Positions 12,001 through 24,157 of a stretch of 64,000 bases of DNA are shown here, in pieces (position 1 is the stretch's first letter; each line of letters starts with the position of its first letter). The position numbers and the translations under genes were made by a program. A model generated the notes under the pieces. It ran no database searches. It had not been told where the DNA came from and saw nothing but the letters and a program-made list of their open reading frames with translations. This DNA is from Streblospio benedicti (lineage: Eukaryota > Annelida > Polychaeta > Spionida > Spionidae), in contig CM032662.1 in the NCBI GenBank assembly GCA_019095985.1, positions 15,560,825 to 15,624,824 of the forward strand, read 5' to 3'.

Positions 12001-13603
12001 AGAATAGGACTATATGCTCCGAGTGCGTCGCATCTAAACCCAGTGTGGGTGCCTGTGGAGGGCACCACAAACAGCATTGGCGCTAAGTATGAACATCAAA
12101 ACAATAGTGAATACAGTAGAACCTCTATTAAGACCATTTGTGGGACTGACTTAAAGTGGTCTCAATTGGGAGGTGGTCTTTAAATGGACATTGGAATCAC
12201 TTTGAAAGATTGGGATGGAGAAAAGTGGTCTTATTATAGAGGTGGTCTTATTTTAGAGGTTGTCTTAAATGTAGGTTCTACTGTATAAGATTTGTGCAGT
12301 AAATTGTAAGCTAAGATCTGATCACCTGAAATGTAAGATGATACTGATGATACACATTCATAAGCTTTTCTTCAAATTGTCAGGTTTACAGCTGTTTATG
12401 CGGGTCCATTGGATTGGATGGTGTGGGCTATCGACAGTAAGAATGCAGTTTATGTTCGTCGAGGCGTCTCCGACTCCATGCCAATTGGAACTCATTGGCT
12501 GTATGTTCCAGGTAAGAAAACATAATAGTGTGGGGACTCATCAGAATGACCATTCTGCCATTTCCCCGCATTAATAACTTCTATCTACCATATTCCTGTA
12601 ATAAGGCTCAGTAATTTTTGTCACATCTCCCTGTATAATTTCATGTCTATTCAACTATGCCATGTTCTAATATGCCTATTTTGAGATGGTATGATTTGAT
12701 AAGGACCAAGAGGTCGAAACAATGTCATGTATGATAAAATTTAAAAATTACAATATATTTTTGAACATTTATTATTATTTTTTTTTTTTTTTTTTTAATA
12801 AATGCAGCTGTACTAAGAAAGAAGTAGAAAATTAACATGAGATCGCATGAATATTTCAGTGTTATATCTATGGATTCGAGAAAGCAAGTTTCTACTGTAA
12901 TAGGGTTGAACGATCATAATAGACAAACACTTCCATTTGCGTAGATGAATTACACATAATTACTTTAAAATTTTAAAATTTACAGGCATTCCAGCCATGT
13001 CACTAACCATAAGTCAAAACTTAGTGTATGCGAGATCACTTGATGGGGAAATTCTAGTGAGACACGGGATTTGCCCAGAAATTGTGGCTGGTAGTTATTG
13101 GAGAAAAATTCCTGGAGCAATGGCCTCTATTTCAGGTAAAAATCTAAATTTGTAATTATCATTTATCATAGGTGACTATGTAATTACCTTGAGTACCAGG
13201 TATTTGAATATGAATTTCCTTTAATACTGCGTAGGACCCTGTATGTTGCAAGTGAGTTTTTAATAGGATGTTTTGTGTTAAATTTGCTGTAAGATGACAA
13301 GATGGGGCCAAAGAAAATATCAAGCTAATTAGACGTTCTTGAAAGTAGAAAAAATGTAAAAATCCTCATATTTATAATTAAATAAGATATCTTAGATGTG
13401 TTAAAGTAACTTTCGTTATAATATATGTTTCTCACCATATTTTTATTTTAGTCCGGGCGAATGATGATCTTTGGGGTATCAACAAGGAAGGCCAATTGAC
13501 TCACAGGATTACGAATTTCCTACAAATGAAGAAAGTTCTTCCCGAGCTGCAGGGTGTGGTCACTCGTGGTCAGAGCGTGGAGGAAGACTGGGAACTGTTG
13601 TAA
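3027..13603 (+). CDS. TECPR2: Tectonin beta-propeller repeat-containing protein 2
   Basis: A complete gene of about 1212 residues (human about 1411). Exons: 3027-3230, 3903-4034, 4319-4450, 4571-4731, 4830-5038, 5207-5446, 6066-6226, a probable 34-bp exon 6317-6350, 6883-7464, 7616-7729, 8116-8314, 8737-8952, 9187-9325, 9609-9804, 9954-10043, 10509-10628, 11700-11816, 11924-12086, 12384-12511, 12986-13135 and 13452-13603; phases match throughout. The start MDLPLIEFEPLSSVIKALPR resembles the TECPR2 N terminus. Residues about 25-360 form the WD-like propeller (RPGLRLW, GDFGAVFVPG match human). About 360-618 is Ser/Pro- and acid-rich and disordered. About 619-1205 holds tectonin repeats with recurring W-G/VW-I motifs. 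The protein ends EDWELL, matching the LC3-interacting region at the vertebrate C terminus. TECPR2 is known to bind ATG8 proteins and support autophagy and ER export. Weak points are the non-consensus donor at 4451 (GTTATT), the 34-bp exon and a 100-N gap in the following intron. Confidence 0.93.
5496..5556. repeat. GTGC/ATGC-type microsatellite
   Basis: Alternating purine-pyrimidine low-complexity tract built of GTGC, GTGT and ATGC words in a TECPR2 intron, about 50 bp after a splice donor. It is likely Z-DNA-prone and length-variable. Confidence 0.7.
6666..6765. other. Assembly gap (100 N)
   Basis: A run of exactly 100 N, the usual placeholder for a gap of unknown size. It lies in a TECPR2 intron between 6350 and 6883. 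A missing coding exon here cannot be excluded, because the flanking disordered segment is shorter than in the human protein. Confidence 0.97.
10480..10502. repeat. (GATT)n tract, possible retroposon tail
   Basis: Five to six perfect GATT units in a TECPR2 intron, seven bases before the exon that starts at 10509. The sequence before it (about 10330-10480) is non-coding. Such tails often mark the 3' end of a SINE or short LINE copy. That origin is inference only; I could not define a 5' end. Confidence 0.45.
12112..12285. mobile_element. Pogo/Tc1-like MITE, copy 1
   Basis: Perfect 13-bp terminal inverted repeats TACAGTAGAACCT / AGGTTCTACTGTA, with TA at both ends consistent with a TA target duplication of the Tc1/mariner/pogo superfamily. 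The interior consists of degenerate GTGGTCTTATTATAGAGG units. It begins only 25 bp after the donor of the TECPR2 exon ending at 12086. Five relatives lie in this window. Confidence 0.8.
12778..12796. repeat. Poly(T) tract
   Basis: A run of 19 T in a TECPR2 intron. The preceding stretch, about 12700-12777 (GGACCAAGAGGTCGAAAC and AT-rich sequence), resembles the tail region of some retroelements, so this could be a retroposon end. That is not demonstrated. Confidence 0.5.
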
Positions 13604-15272
13604 AAGTTGTTTGAATAGATCATTTTACTGTTCCTTTAATCTGTGATGCAAATGAACAAGACCTCAAAATTAAAGGTACATTGTCTTATTATGTTTATCT
13701 TGAATATACGTTCCAAGGGCCCTATTTCCCCCATATAAAGGACCACCTCAAATTTGAAATCATGCACTATGATGACTAGTGTAATTCCAATATAATAACC
13801 TGTTAATATAAAAAGCCCATCAATCCAAGGCTTTTTATATCAACAAAAGTAAGTCTGATACAACATAATTGTTATGTGGTTGATCCAGCTGGTTGATTCA
13901 TTCATTTATGTTCAGGTAATTGCCAGTGATGATTCCATGTTGTTTCTGGGTGGTTGCCATTTGATTTATAGAACTGCTGTTGCAGGTCATGTTGAACTTT
14001 TTATATATTCAAAATGTCTCAATGTTTGATGTATGCAGAGATCGAGTGTGATGAGCAATGCAAGTAAATTTTGTCATTACTGGCCTATCATTGTTGACTT
14101 ATAACAAAATATTTTCCATATATGGTGCTCTGGTGAAATTTGTATTTAATGTATTTTAATTGTAAAATATTTGCATGAAATTGTTTATAACGTGCTTTGT
14201 CATTTTGCAGATATATACTTTGATACCTCGTACAATTGTATTTGTTACTCTAGAATGGTATGATTATTCTAGGTATTGTTTTAATATTTTGATAGAATTC
14301 TAATGTTTAAAATTTATCAAGAGATTGTTTTTATTTTAGATTCATATTGATAATAACGACTGTAGTTGAGTGAATAACTGCATAAACATTTCCATGTTTA
14401 ATGATCAAAATATTGATTTATGTGTTCACAAATTGTTTTGCTCGAAGTTGTCAAAAGCAACAATTTTCTAAATCATGTGATATTAACCCATTATTTGTGC
14501 TTGTGTAACTGTCCACATCATGAAACATTTCAAAATGAATCCTCGCTGTGATGCATCTGTGAAAGTATAGGTGGAGTGTATAGCAATGAAACATCATTTA
14601 TTTTGCGTATTCTGAATGTACAAGTGTAAATGGCAATCACATAAATATATACAATTTCACATTATATTTATGTCACTGTTATTTTTGAATTATGTGTTGT
14701 TATGTATGAAAATATGTTCACAATGATTGTATGCATTCCATGTCTGGTAATAATGCGAGCTAATGATTAAAGTCATACATTGTACAAAACAGTTTCTGCC
14801 AATCGCATTTTGATCACACATACATTTGTACTTTATACCACGAAGCTATTTTTCAAATCTAAAGCATGACTCCCAAATTTAGATAAATTAAACACTAGTG
14901 AATAGTATACTCAGGTATCCATTGTTTGAAATTGGAAAATAATAACTAAAATTTGAAATTGTTCTTGTGTACAAGTATTTTGTGTCTCATCATCACTAAC
15001 ATGAACATGTGCAGTTTCTATTTAATATTAAACTGTTTGAAAAGCAACTTCTAGTGCAAAACATGTAGCAAAATAGCAAGAACATTACAGTGACTGTTCA
15101 CCTTTATTTGTGTAACAGGAAAGCAACTACGTTGTACAATGAAAACAAATGAATGACACAATAGTTCTTTTCAAACCTGTCCTTCCAAACAAAACATATG
15201 GCTTAAATATTGCAACTCTTATTAATACAAAATATAATATAGTGATATGCGCTACAAATAGTCTTTATAGTC
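13604..15272. other. Convergent 3' region of TECPR2 and USP1
   Basis: No coding exon is seen. It should contain the 3' UTR of the plus-strand TECPR2 gene (a possible ATTAAA signal at 14766-14771) and of the minus-strand USP1 gene (signal at 15103-15108). A 12-bp inverted repeat, ATATAAAAAGCC at 13806-13817 and its complement at 13829-13840, could form a stem about 200 bases after the TECPR2 stop. Confidence 0.5.
15103..15108 (-). terminator. Poly(A) signal for USP1
   Basis: TTTATT on the plus strand reads AATAAA on the minus strand, 165 bp past the USP1 stop codon. It is the nearest canonical signal in the correct orientation. Confidence 0.5.
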
Positions 15273-17721
15273 CTACTCTCTGCAGATGACAACAGGACAG
15301 TGAGCATGATGCAGCACAAAGTCACTGACTGATCCCAGGATGGTTCGCCTAACACTACCCTGGCCGCGGGTTCCCATCACGATCATTACCACATCGTTAT
15401 CCTTAGCCTCTGAAATGATGGTTTCTCCAGGGCGATTTCCAAAGATAGCCTTGATTTTTCCAGATACCTTTATAGAAGAGTGAGTAGTTAATGTACACAT
15501 GAAATTGAGGAAAACAAAATAAAACCATAATTTAATTTGTTATAATTAAAGTTGCAATATTGCAGTTGGAGATACAGGGGGAGGGGAGAGGGGTGCTGCC
15601 CCGACCAATCTTTTTACCCGTTACTATAAGATCTTTTCGATAGGTTTGGGGAATTATGTTTGTGACTTGCATATTAACATGAAGCTCATTAAATTTCTAC
15701 TTGCATTTCCCATGCACTCTTTTATTGAAAGCCTGAGTTTTTCTAGTGTAATATTTTTAGAAAATTCGCACAAGCTTTTCATTTCAAACATTTTCAAAAT
15801 TAGAAAAATCTATAACTTACATGATGCTGTTTCATCATTTCAGCATATCTGTCTTCCAGATTTTTAACTTTAACCTTTTCGGACTCCAGCATTTCAGCCC
15901 ATAATTCAGCACTCATGTACATGGCATCTATATCAAATAAAACATTCAATTCTCATTTTGCATATTTGCCTAGTTGTGAAAGCTACATATGTAAATTTGC
16001 TTTGAGACAAAGTTCATTTTTTAAAACATTAATTCACTAGATACATTGTATGTGATATAGTCCTAACCTGACTCGGAGTCATAGATCTAATAAGAGTTAG
16101 TTGACAGTACTTACGCTGTGAGGGGACCGTTGGTGGTTCAGCTCCATGGATGAGCAGCAAGTGGTTTCCCTGTTTGTGCAGATTGTCGATGTAAACTGGA
16201 AGAATTGAAAGTTACACAAAAATGATCACACAATACAACACTAAAGGATGGCACAACATATACAGTAGATCCTCTCTATTGATATCACACAGGGGACTGA
16301 TCTCAACTGATCTCAATAGAGAGGTGGTCTTGTTATGGAGGGTCACAGAGGTCTCTTATGATTTGAGATTTGAAAAAATTGACTTATTATAGAGGTGGTC
16401 TCTTTATAGTGCTCTTAATTGGACATTCTACTGTACCAGACTGTAGATGATCATGGAAGGCCCCACTCATGTAATGACCCTCCTACCTGTTCCAACCAAC
16501 ACCTTTCACTCAATTAAAATCTCAAACCCATCCAATATAAAGGAATAGTCCATGAACAAAGTCATATTAATCAAAAAGGCCCTTCATGGGGGCTTGGGTT
16601 GTGTGTGTATTTGGATGTTGGCTTTAGTTCCCAAATATACATAATAAATTCTATTTGGAACTACATTGACAAATTTTGAACCAAAAACAAGGCCCCAACG
16701 CCTGTAAATTACCACTTTTTGTATATGAGGAATATGAATATTTCAAATTAACTACTCATGTACATGTATATTGTGTATAAATGTAATAAAATGATTTGTC
16801 ATGCTATGACTATCAAAAGCTAAAGCTTTTGATTGACAATTTTACGTTACATTTTGTATTTGGAAAAAAACTACAGATATTTTATGACGATCAAACGTAT
16901 GTGTAAATATTGGTCTGAATTTCAGATGATAGTTCAATAAAATGTGCCATGTGACAGTCTGAAGTTTATCACTCAACCTTGCAGCATTGCTGATACATTC
17001 AACGATTGACTATTCATATTATCAATGATGATTACATGTACGTGTTGTGGCCTGTGAAGTATTTGGTTGCATGTAGACCTCAATGGACGTTAACCTTGTG
17101 CTATTCATGTGATGCTGTTTACAGCATGAATATGTATTAGTGCTTGAATAACAATAAATTGGGAACAAAATCCAAAAGTAAAAAGCATAAATGTCATTAC
17201 AAGTACATTTTTGTATTTTTGTAACACATCAATTTATAAGTAGGCTAAAAAAGTTATATATATTTTCGTATGTTAATAATTTCATTTTATCATTATTTAT
17301 TTTCTATTGCAATTTGCATCAAACTTATATTACCATTGTAGCATTTAATAACCATAATATATGAAGAAATGGTGAATTGGCAATTGAGCAATTTAAAAAA
17401 AATCAACTTTTAAATCTCAAATAAAATCATTAAAAAGGTGAATATTTCGAGTCATTATATCAGTCCCCATATCATTTGATTACTAGTATGTTCGATTTGG
17501 TACAAAAATCAATAGAAAATTTTCAATTATTTGTACATTATCCAATTTTTTGTTGGGTGTTTTTTGCAAAGAAATTGAAAAATATATAATTTGACACTTT
17601 TCTTTGAACCAACGCTAGTGGTTTGTAAATTTCAGAATAGAGTATAGAAATACTCACAATTAAATGCTTTTTCTGCCTGCTCACTGCTGTCTATCGCTAT
17701 TAAAACTTGTTTCGCTGCCAT
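15273..17721 (-). CDS. Universal stress protein domain protein, copy 1
   Basis: Four coding exons in transcript order: 17721-17658, 16195-16115, 15927-15821, 15467-15273, giving 148 residues, the usual length for a single UspA domain. It starts MAAKQVLIAIDSSEQAEKAF (first strand and the Asp that contacts adenine in UspA folds). The middle has LLLIHGAEPP and the YMSAELWAEML helix. The C-terminal half has IVMGTRGQGSVRRTILGSVS, an intact G-x2-G-x9-G-S nucleotide-binding motif, and ends HCPVVICRE. By family knowledge this predicts an ATP-binding, UspFG/MJ0577-like cytosolic protein. Its animal function is poorly known; stress and redox roles are suggested elsewhere. The start is the first ATG of the conserved strand. 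It converges with TECPR2 and is followed by two paralogues with the same intron phases. Confidence 0.93.
16261..16435. mobile_element. Pogo/Tc1-like MITE, copy 2
   Basis: The ends TACAGTAGATCCTC and ATTCTACTGTA are imperfect inverted repeats of the same family as 12112-12285, with the same GTGGTCTTATTATAGAGG interior. It lies in USP1 intron 1, 65 bp upstream (in transcript direction) of exon 2. Confidence 0.75.
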
Positions 17722-19733
17722 TTTGAACTATTCCAAATGATTCTTAAGACCTAATGTCATCCGAACACCAAGAAAATAACCAAGCCAATGACCATGAATG
17801 CTGTTATCACAATTGTACTTATCCGTCTGCTTGATTATCATAGATGATACAAAGATCACCGACGGAAAATGATTAAATAAGATCACCGATATTTGAAAAC
17901 AATAAACCAGAACATATTCATAGTGAATTCTTCAAGTACAATAAATGATAACATCTAAGTGATAAAATGACAATGGCTTTGTTTTTGCCGGTACGTAGTA
18001 TACATTTTGACAACTGAAATAGATTTTTATCAAAATAAGTACTTAATACACTTATTAAATAAACATATATGCAACTGATACATATATTTGTTAATAACAC
18101 TTTACATTGAGAGTAACAATGGCTGTTTATTGTCTTACAACTTCAGATTAATGAGCATTTTTACTGAAATCACTGGAATGATACCAGACCTATCAGTAAC
18201 CTATTTGAGAACATTTCTCCACATTGATAGTTGTAATATAATCATGGTAAAAAAATCTTATAAGACACCAATATTTTATTTTAGATGTGGCGTTTTATTG
18301 TAAATGTATAATCCTGGGAACTCTTGGTTTGTAAACAATGAGAGAGAAATCACTGTAAAAGTAGTAATGTTTATGTTCTTAAGTCTGCTCCTCGGTAGTA
18401 AATCATCAGGACCAAAAATCATATGAAGATATCCAAAGTAGAAAAATGTATTTCAATTGCTACATTACCAAAGGACCACGCTTTAATTGTGTGTGTGAAT
18501 TTAACTGTTGCAACAGGACAAGGAGCAATATTTTTCCCTGCAAAATGTGTCTGGTAGTTATGTAAATTATGGAGTTTTTACATTTACATGTTAGAAATTC
18601 ACCAAGTTTTGCTGAAAGTGTCCTTCAGTATTTGGAAAAACCACACAAAAGTCTTCATGCTAAATGATTTATTTTGGTCCATCGAGACATTTTAAACTAC
18701 ATAACATTATTCAAGCACAATAAGAATAATGATAATATAAACAATTGACAAGTCCCTGCTATGTTCAAAATGTCATGAAGACAAATTGCAATAATTCAAA
18801 TCCTCATTGGACAGATCTTTTACAACACAAATTAGAAGTGAACACAGTATCAATGGAATGAATAGGATAAATTCATGCAATATATTGTATATTAAGCACT
18901 TTTGATTATTCATCTAATAGAGTACAAAGTAGTTAAATTATAGAGACTATTCCAATGGCATTAGTGACTACAGTGTTCCTACATCACTTGATGTTCAACA
19001 CGAATAATATACAAGGCACAAAAACCCTGGGGGAAAATAGGTTTCACATTGTATTATACAAAAATTTTCAAGTCAGTTCTATCATATAAATGGATTGAAA
19101 CACCAGTACACATATCATGAGATAAAAAATAAAAAGACCGCAGATCTATACATATTTGTGTTATAAATGAAATGATTGACTTTCTAGTTCCAAATTATGG
19201 ATTTTGGATGCATTTACCGCTACACTCTCGTACATATATGAACACACAATTAACCATATATATCAGTTTGGTGCTCCTCACCTGTTCATAAAAAATGGGA
19301 GGAACAACCAACAAACTACATATATAATATAGGTTTATATCTTGTGTCTAACATACAGTGCATGTGAATAATTACCACGTCTTAGTTCAGAATGTTCTAC
19401 TCTATGTAAATTAAAAGTGATATTTTGTGGTGGATTGTTTTACTAAATATTGCCGTATATGGTGAAGACTATAATACGGTAACGCGTTCATTCTAATGTC
19501 CTGTCCATACTACCACCATTTCTGCCAACTTCTACTTTAATATAGCATGTTGCTGACTTATTCTCATAATTTGTGTAATTCTACACAAAGAAAGCAGAAG
19601 TAAATAAAGCTCTATGTAGCTCACAAACATAAGTCGGCAATACATAAAGCTACAAAAAGCACAAGTTGGCAGAAATGTCTGCAACATATATCGCCCCCAC
19701 CCCCTGTGAGAGTCCCTGCTGCGGCGGTGACGT
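17722..19733. other. Spacer between USP1 and USP2
   Basis: It holds the USP1 promoter side (from 17722 rightward) and the likely 3' UTR of USP2 (about 18650-19733). A short direct repeat AGATCACCGA occurs at about 17852 and 17880, some 130-160 bp upstream of the USP1 start. No further gene is seen. Confidence 0.5.
18668..18673 (-). terminator. Possible poly(A) signal for USP2
   Basis: AATAAA on the minus strand, about 1.06 kb past the USP2 stop. No closer canonical signal was noticed, but a weaker variant could be used. Confidence 0.3.
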
Positions 19734-22700
19734 CTACTGTCTGCAGATGACCACTGGGCAGTGTGCGTGGTGCAGCACGAAGTCGCTGACCGAGCCGAGC
19801 AGTGTCCGTCGCACGCTGCCGAGACCGCGCGTCCCCATCACGATCATGTCAATCGTGTTCTCTTTGGCTTCGTGAATAATCGTCTCGCCAGGTCGGTTCC
19901 CGAAGATCGCCTTGATTTTGCCGGACACCTTTTTCAACAAAAAGCATACAAGATAAAAAGAATTTGATTGTATCTATGTTCAGATACACTGTTGTTGAAA
20001 AAATATGATTATTAATCTATCTGGCTATGTTGAATTTGAGCTGATCCAAATTCTTGCTTGTTTTGAAGGTGCGAGGTTTAATTCTATGTGTTGGTTGGCA
20101 GTTGTAAAATAATCATAGTATTCAATGAATTCAATATATTGCAATGAACACAAAACAATATATTTTACTACTTACGTGACGTTCTTTCATCATATCTGCA
20201 AATTTTTCTTCTAGTTTTTTAACTTTGGCTTTTTCAGATTCAAGTAGTTCGGACCATAGTTCTGCACTCATGTACATGCTATCTACAAATAAATGAAATT
20301 CTAATTAATGCCAATTAATAAGAATTATTCCATATATTCTACAGTATAATTTGCTAAGAGTAAATTTCTAAAGCCATAAACATTTTTAAAAATTACAACA
20401 AAATCATCGTCTAATATTGCCACCTCTGTGCTAAGGGTGTCCTATATGCCATATCTATATAAATATCATATTTGTCTACAGCTTATACCTGCGGTAATTT
20501 TGGTCATCAAAACAGTGACAAATAAAATTACATTATTTGGATAAACTCGTTAATGTGCATAAAATGGTTACTACTGTGGATGTTTAGTTTAAGTTGTTGC
20601 CCGACCCCTGTGGAGAAAAGTGTCCCCAATACACAGGAGTCCCCATTTGTGTAGCACTTTTTTATAGTAACATGCAGTGAGCAGAGAATGAAAAGGTAGT
20701 GTGTCTGTTGATTTTTAAGTGTCCCCTTAATGAGGTTTTACTGTAATTTTGAAGAGCTGTTGTAGTGTTATTGATCCTGCCTTTTGAAATGCCAAATTGA
20801 ACTTTACAGTGTTCAGGTTTGATGCATGCATGGAGTGTCAGTTGAGGTGATAGCTTGTGAAAAGTAGGACTTGCAATATCTATTATCTAACATGAAAATG
20901 TCCAAAACATCCACAGAAGAGCCCATGCTTACTTTGGGGCCAACCATAAAAAGAAACTAAATGATAAGTACTGCACTGTATTGCGATATGATAAACACGT
21001 ATGCCCACTTCTGTAAAAGCCCACCCCTTAAATTGATACAGGTTTGCAGTAGAAAAGGCCATGGGCTTTAATATAAATGTTTGGATGAAGTACTCACGCT
21101 GTGAGGGGACTGTCGGAGGCTCCGCTCCATGGATGAGCAGCAGGGTGTTGCCCTCTTTGTGCAGGTGGTCCAAGTAAACTGAAGCAGATTTGTTAATTAC
21201 ACTAATGGATAAAAGAACATAGCAAAGCGTAATGGGGTAATCAGCTTAATCAGAGCAGCTTTGTAAAATGTTTTGGTAAAATGTTGTCGTGTATATATAT
21301 ACAGGCATTTTATTGCCTGTTATCTTGCCTATCGAAGACAGTGTGTGCTTAAATCACACAACCTTGGGACCATGGACTTTATCTCAAAACACTTACTGAT
21401 GAATTTGTTCTTACACTAGTCATTAATCAAGAACTTATGATACATAAATATCTACTTCAATGTTCAGTGCCCTTATGTGACTAGTATGTCTACAGGGCTA
21501 CAGCTTCTTCGTATGCAGTACAGGTGCTAATCATGTTTCTTGATAGGGTTCATAGGACTATACAAACATGTATAATATTTATCTATATTTGTTAGAACAA
21601 GTCTCATCATCGGTGTAACACAAGTATAATACAAAACACATAATACATGTAGTACTACATGTATAATATATGTGTTTAAACAAAAACTCAAAAAGGAGGC
21701 GTACAAAGCTTCCTGAAGTTACACACTTCTAGGAAATTTTTACAGATACATGTAGGTTGAAATTATTGCTTTTAAAAACTCTTATATACATTGCATTAGT
21801 AAAAGTTGGTAAAAGTAGCAACTCATCTCTAATGTAATCACATGCCATTTAAACTGGGCTAATCAACTGAAATAGTTACCTATTGGAACCTGTCATTTTG
21901 TCTTTGGCAAGACTTTCACTCTTGTCTCAAGAGCTTTGTCAGGCCTAATGCTCCATATAGTTTCTCTTGGTATGTAGGATAGTCTGCTTCAAGAGGTTAA
22001 ATACTTAAAAAACATTTACTTTCACTATCATTTACAGCCATAAAATAGGTGTGTGGAATTAAGTGTTTTGTTTTTCTTTGTTTTTTTGTTGTTGTTGTTT
22101 TTTATAATATTTATTGCATTGGATCAACTTCAAAAAATAAATGTAGAGCACATAATGTTCTGCACCCTTTGTAAATGCGATTAGAATTTATAGACTCTAA
22201 GAGTGCGAAAAGCTTTTTACTCTATCATAGGTCTTGATCATATTATTTCACATAGTTAATATGAATAAGTATAATAAATGTAAAAAAATAAATCTGACAT
22301 GTCTATCATAAGTATTGTACACAACTGAAAAAGGGAAATCTGTGTTACTGTAAAACTTCAAAGGTTGTCTACTTCTTGATAAAAGATTGCTTTTTGTGCT
22401 CCATGATCTAAATGTCACAGCTATTTCTAATTAAAGATTGTTTCATGTAAAGGATAGTAAAAGATCCATAATACCTCTCTAATGTAACCACCTGACCCCA
22501 AACCTGGGATACTGGTAGTGTGCATATATCTATTCCTTCAGTCACACATCCATAAAATAGGTATGTGTTGAATTTTTCAGTGTGGCTTTTATATTATAAA
22601 CATGTTTATTTCATTTGAACAACTGAAATATACAAATGTAGATTATATGCCCATTTTTTTTTATCAGATATTTGTGTTCAACCATAGAAACAGAACACAA

Positions 22701-24157
22701 TTACATCAGACTGCAGATGTCTATCAACATCGTATTATTATGTAAAATTACATGAATTGATAAATACCCAAATAGGCATCAAATGCTAATGTTCTGAACA
22801 TATAATAGTGAAACATTAATTGTTAGCACTCGTTAAAATTGTAATTTCCGTGTTTTTTTTCCTCTTTTGATAAAATGTTTTCAGATCATCCTACTAATGA
22901 AGTCAATGCTATTATAAACTGTTGGTTCGTATGATAACATGATTCAACAAAAGAAAGTGATTTAATACACAATGATGGTTCAAGGTTCTTAAAAGATCAT
23001 TTATTCGAAGGACAGTAAATGTAAATGTACTTTTAACATATATAGTTTCAGAGATTTGCTGCTGACATTGCTATTATTGTTGTAAAGTTGATTGACCTTT
23101 AAAGAGGACTCACCGACATTGGGCCTAAATAATGTGATAGATCCAAGGCCAGAGCGCAACAAAGTTGCCAAGATTCACTTACAAGTAGGCTAGTGCCATA
23201 TACTGCAATAGCATAGAATAGGAGCTTGCATTAACAATATCTTGCCTGATGGATTTTTTTTTTTACCTTAGTAAGATGGAATCTGTATAGGTACTATATA
23301 AAAAATGGCAATGTTTTCTTTTCTATTGTGAATTCCTGACATGTGTAAAAGGCATTGCTACCTACCGCACAGAACACATTAATGTATTATCAAAGCTTTT
23401 ACAGTAGGACCTCTAATAATAGGTTCCATTCTGAAGACTGCCTTCAATAAAGTTGTCTCCTTGAAAGGCAGTCTGTTTATAAACAGAGGATGGGGATAGA
23501 ATCCCTATGAAGAATCAGGACATTGTAAAATGGTTACATAAAGAGGTGTCTGGTCTCTTTATGGTGGCATTCTTAATTGGGGGTTCTACTGTATGTCCGA
23601 TATTTGCTCTTATGGTAATGAAGCTCAATCATAGTGATGAAACCAAATGAAGTATTATATTATATCAGACCAATGGTGTCCAACAAGGAAGATTTATGCA
23701 AGTTTATTAACGCATTATAGTGTGAAACTGAAGTTCCACCATGTATTTATTGAACAGACACAACTTAATGTGTTGATTGTTTACGTGCCCCAAATAAGCT
23801 AGTACTATAACCTACATTTTCTTCAATGCCTGATGTTTTTCCATTTTTTTTCTATTTAAAACTTGTGTTTTGTTCACTCTTTCAGATTTACGATATGGTT
23901 ATGAACATAAAAAATATACTATGTTCTTGAAGATCCCATCCCCACAGTTATGCACCATAAAATAAAGTTAACAACTAAACTACATAACATACTACTTACA
24001 CTTCTGTAATCAATTTCATACACAAAGAATATCATTCATGAACATTTTTACAGTTTTCATATTAAAAATGATACTCACAATGAAAGGCATAGTCTGCCTG
24101 TTCGCTGCCATCAATGGCAATGAGCACTTGTTTGGGTGTGGAGGTTGAAGATGCCAT
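19734..24157 (-). CDS. Universal stress protein domain protein, copy 2
   Basis: Four exons in transcript order: 24157-24079, 21178-21098, 20282-20176, 19928-19734; 153 residues. Exons 2, 3 and 4 are 81, 107 and 195 bp, exactly as in USP1, and all phases agree. It starts MASSTSTPKQVLIAIDGSEQ, with a slightly longer head than USP1, then HLHKEGNTLLLIHGAEPP, then MYMSAELWSELLESEKAK, and ends HCPVVICRQ. The nucleotide-binding motif MGTRGLGSVRRTLLGSVS is intact. Exons 2 and 4 are visibly richer in G/C at third positions than those of USP1 and USP3, so their synonymous sites have evolved apart. Intron 1 is about 2.9 kb and holds a MITE. The predicted role is the same as USP1: an ATP-binding UspA-fold protein of unknown animal function. 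Confidence 0.93.
23400..23593. mobile_element. Pogo/Tc1-like MITE, copy 3
   Basis: The ends TACAGTAGGACCTC and GGGTTCTACTGTA are inverted repeats of the 12112-12285 family. The interior is more diverged but keeps GTCTCTTTATGG. Located in USP2 intron 1. Confidence 0.7.

Noticed and set aside
16196-17657. Alternative exon 2 in USP1 or USP2 intron 1
   Set aside because: I looked in both introns for a second TTTAC/TTTAT...CATCTGCA-like segment with matching splice sites and found none by eye.
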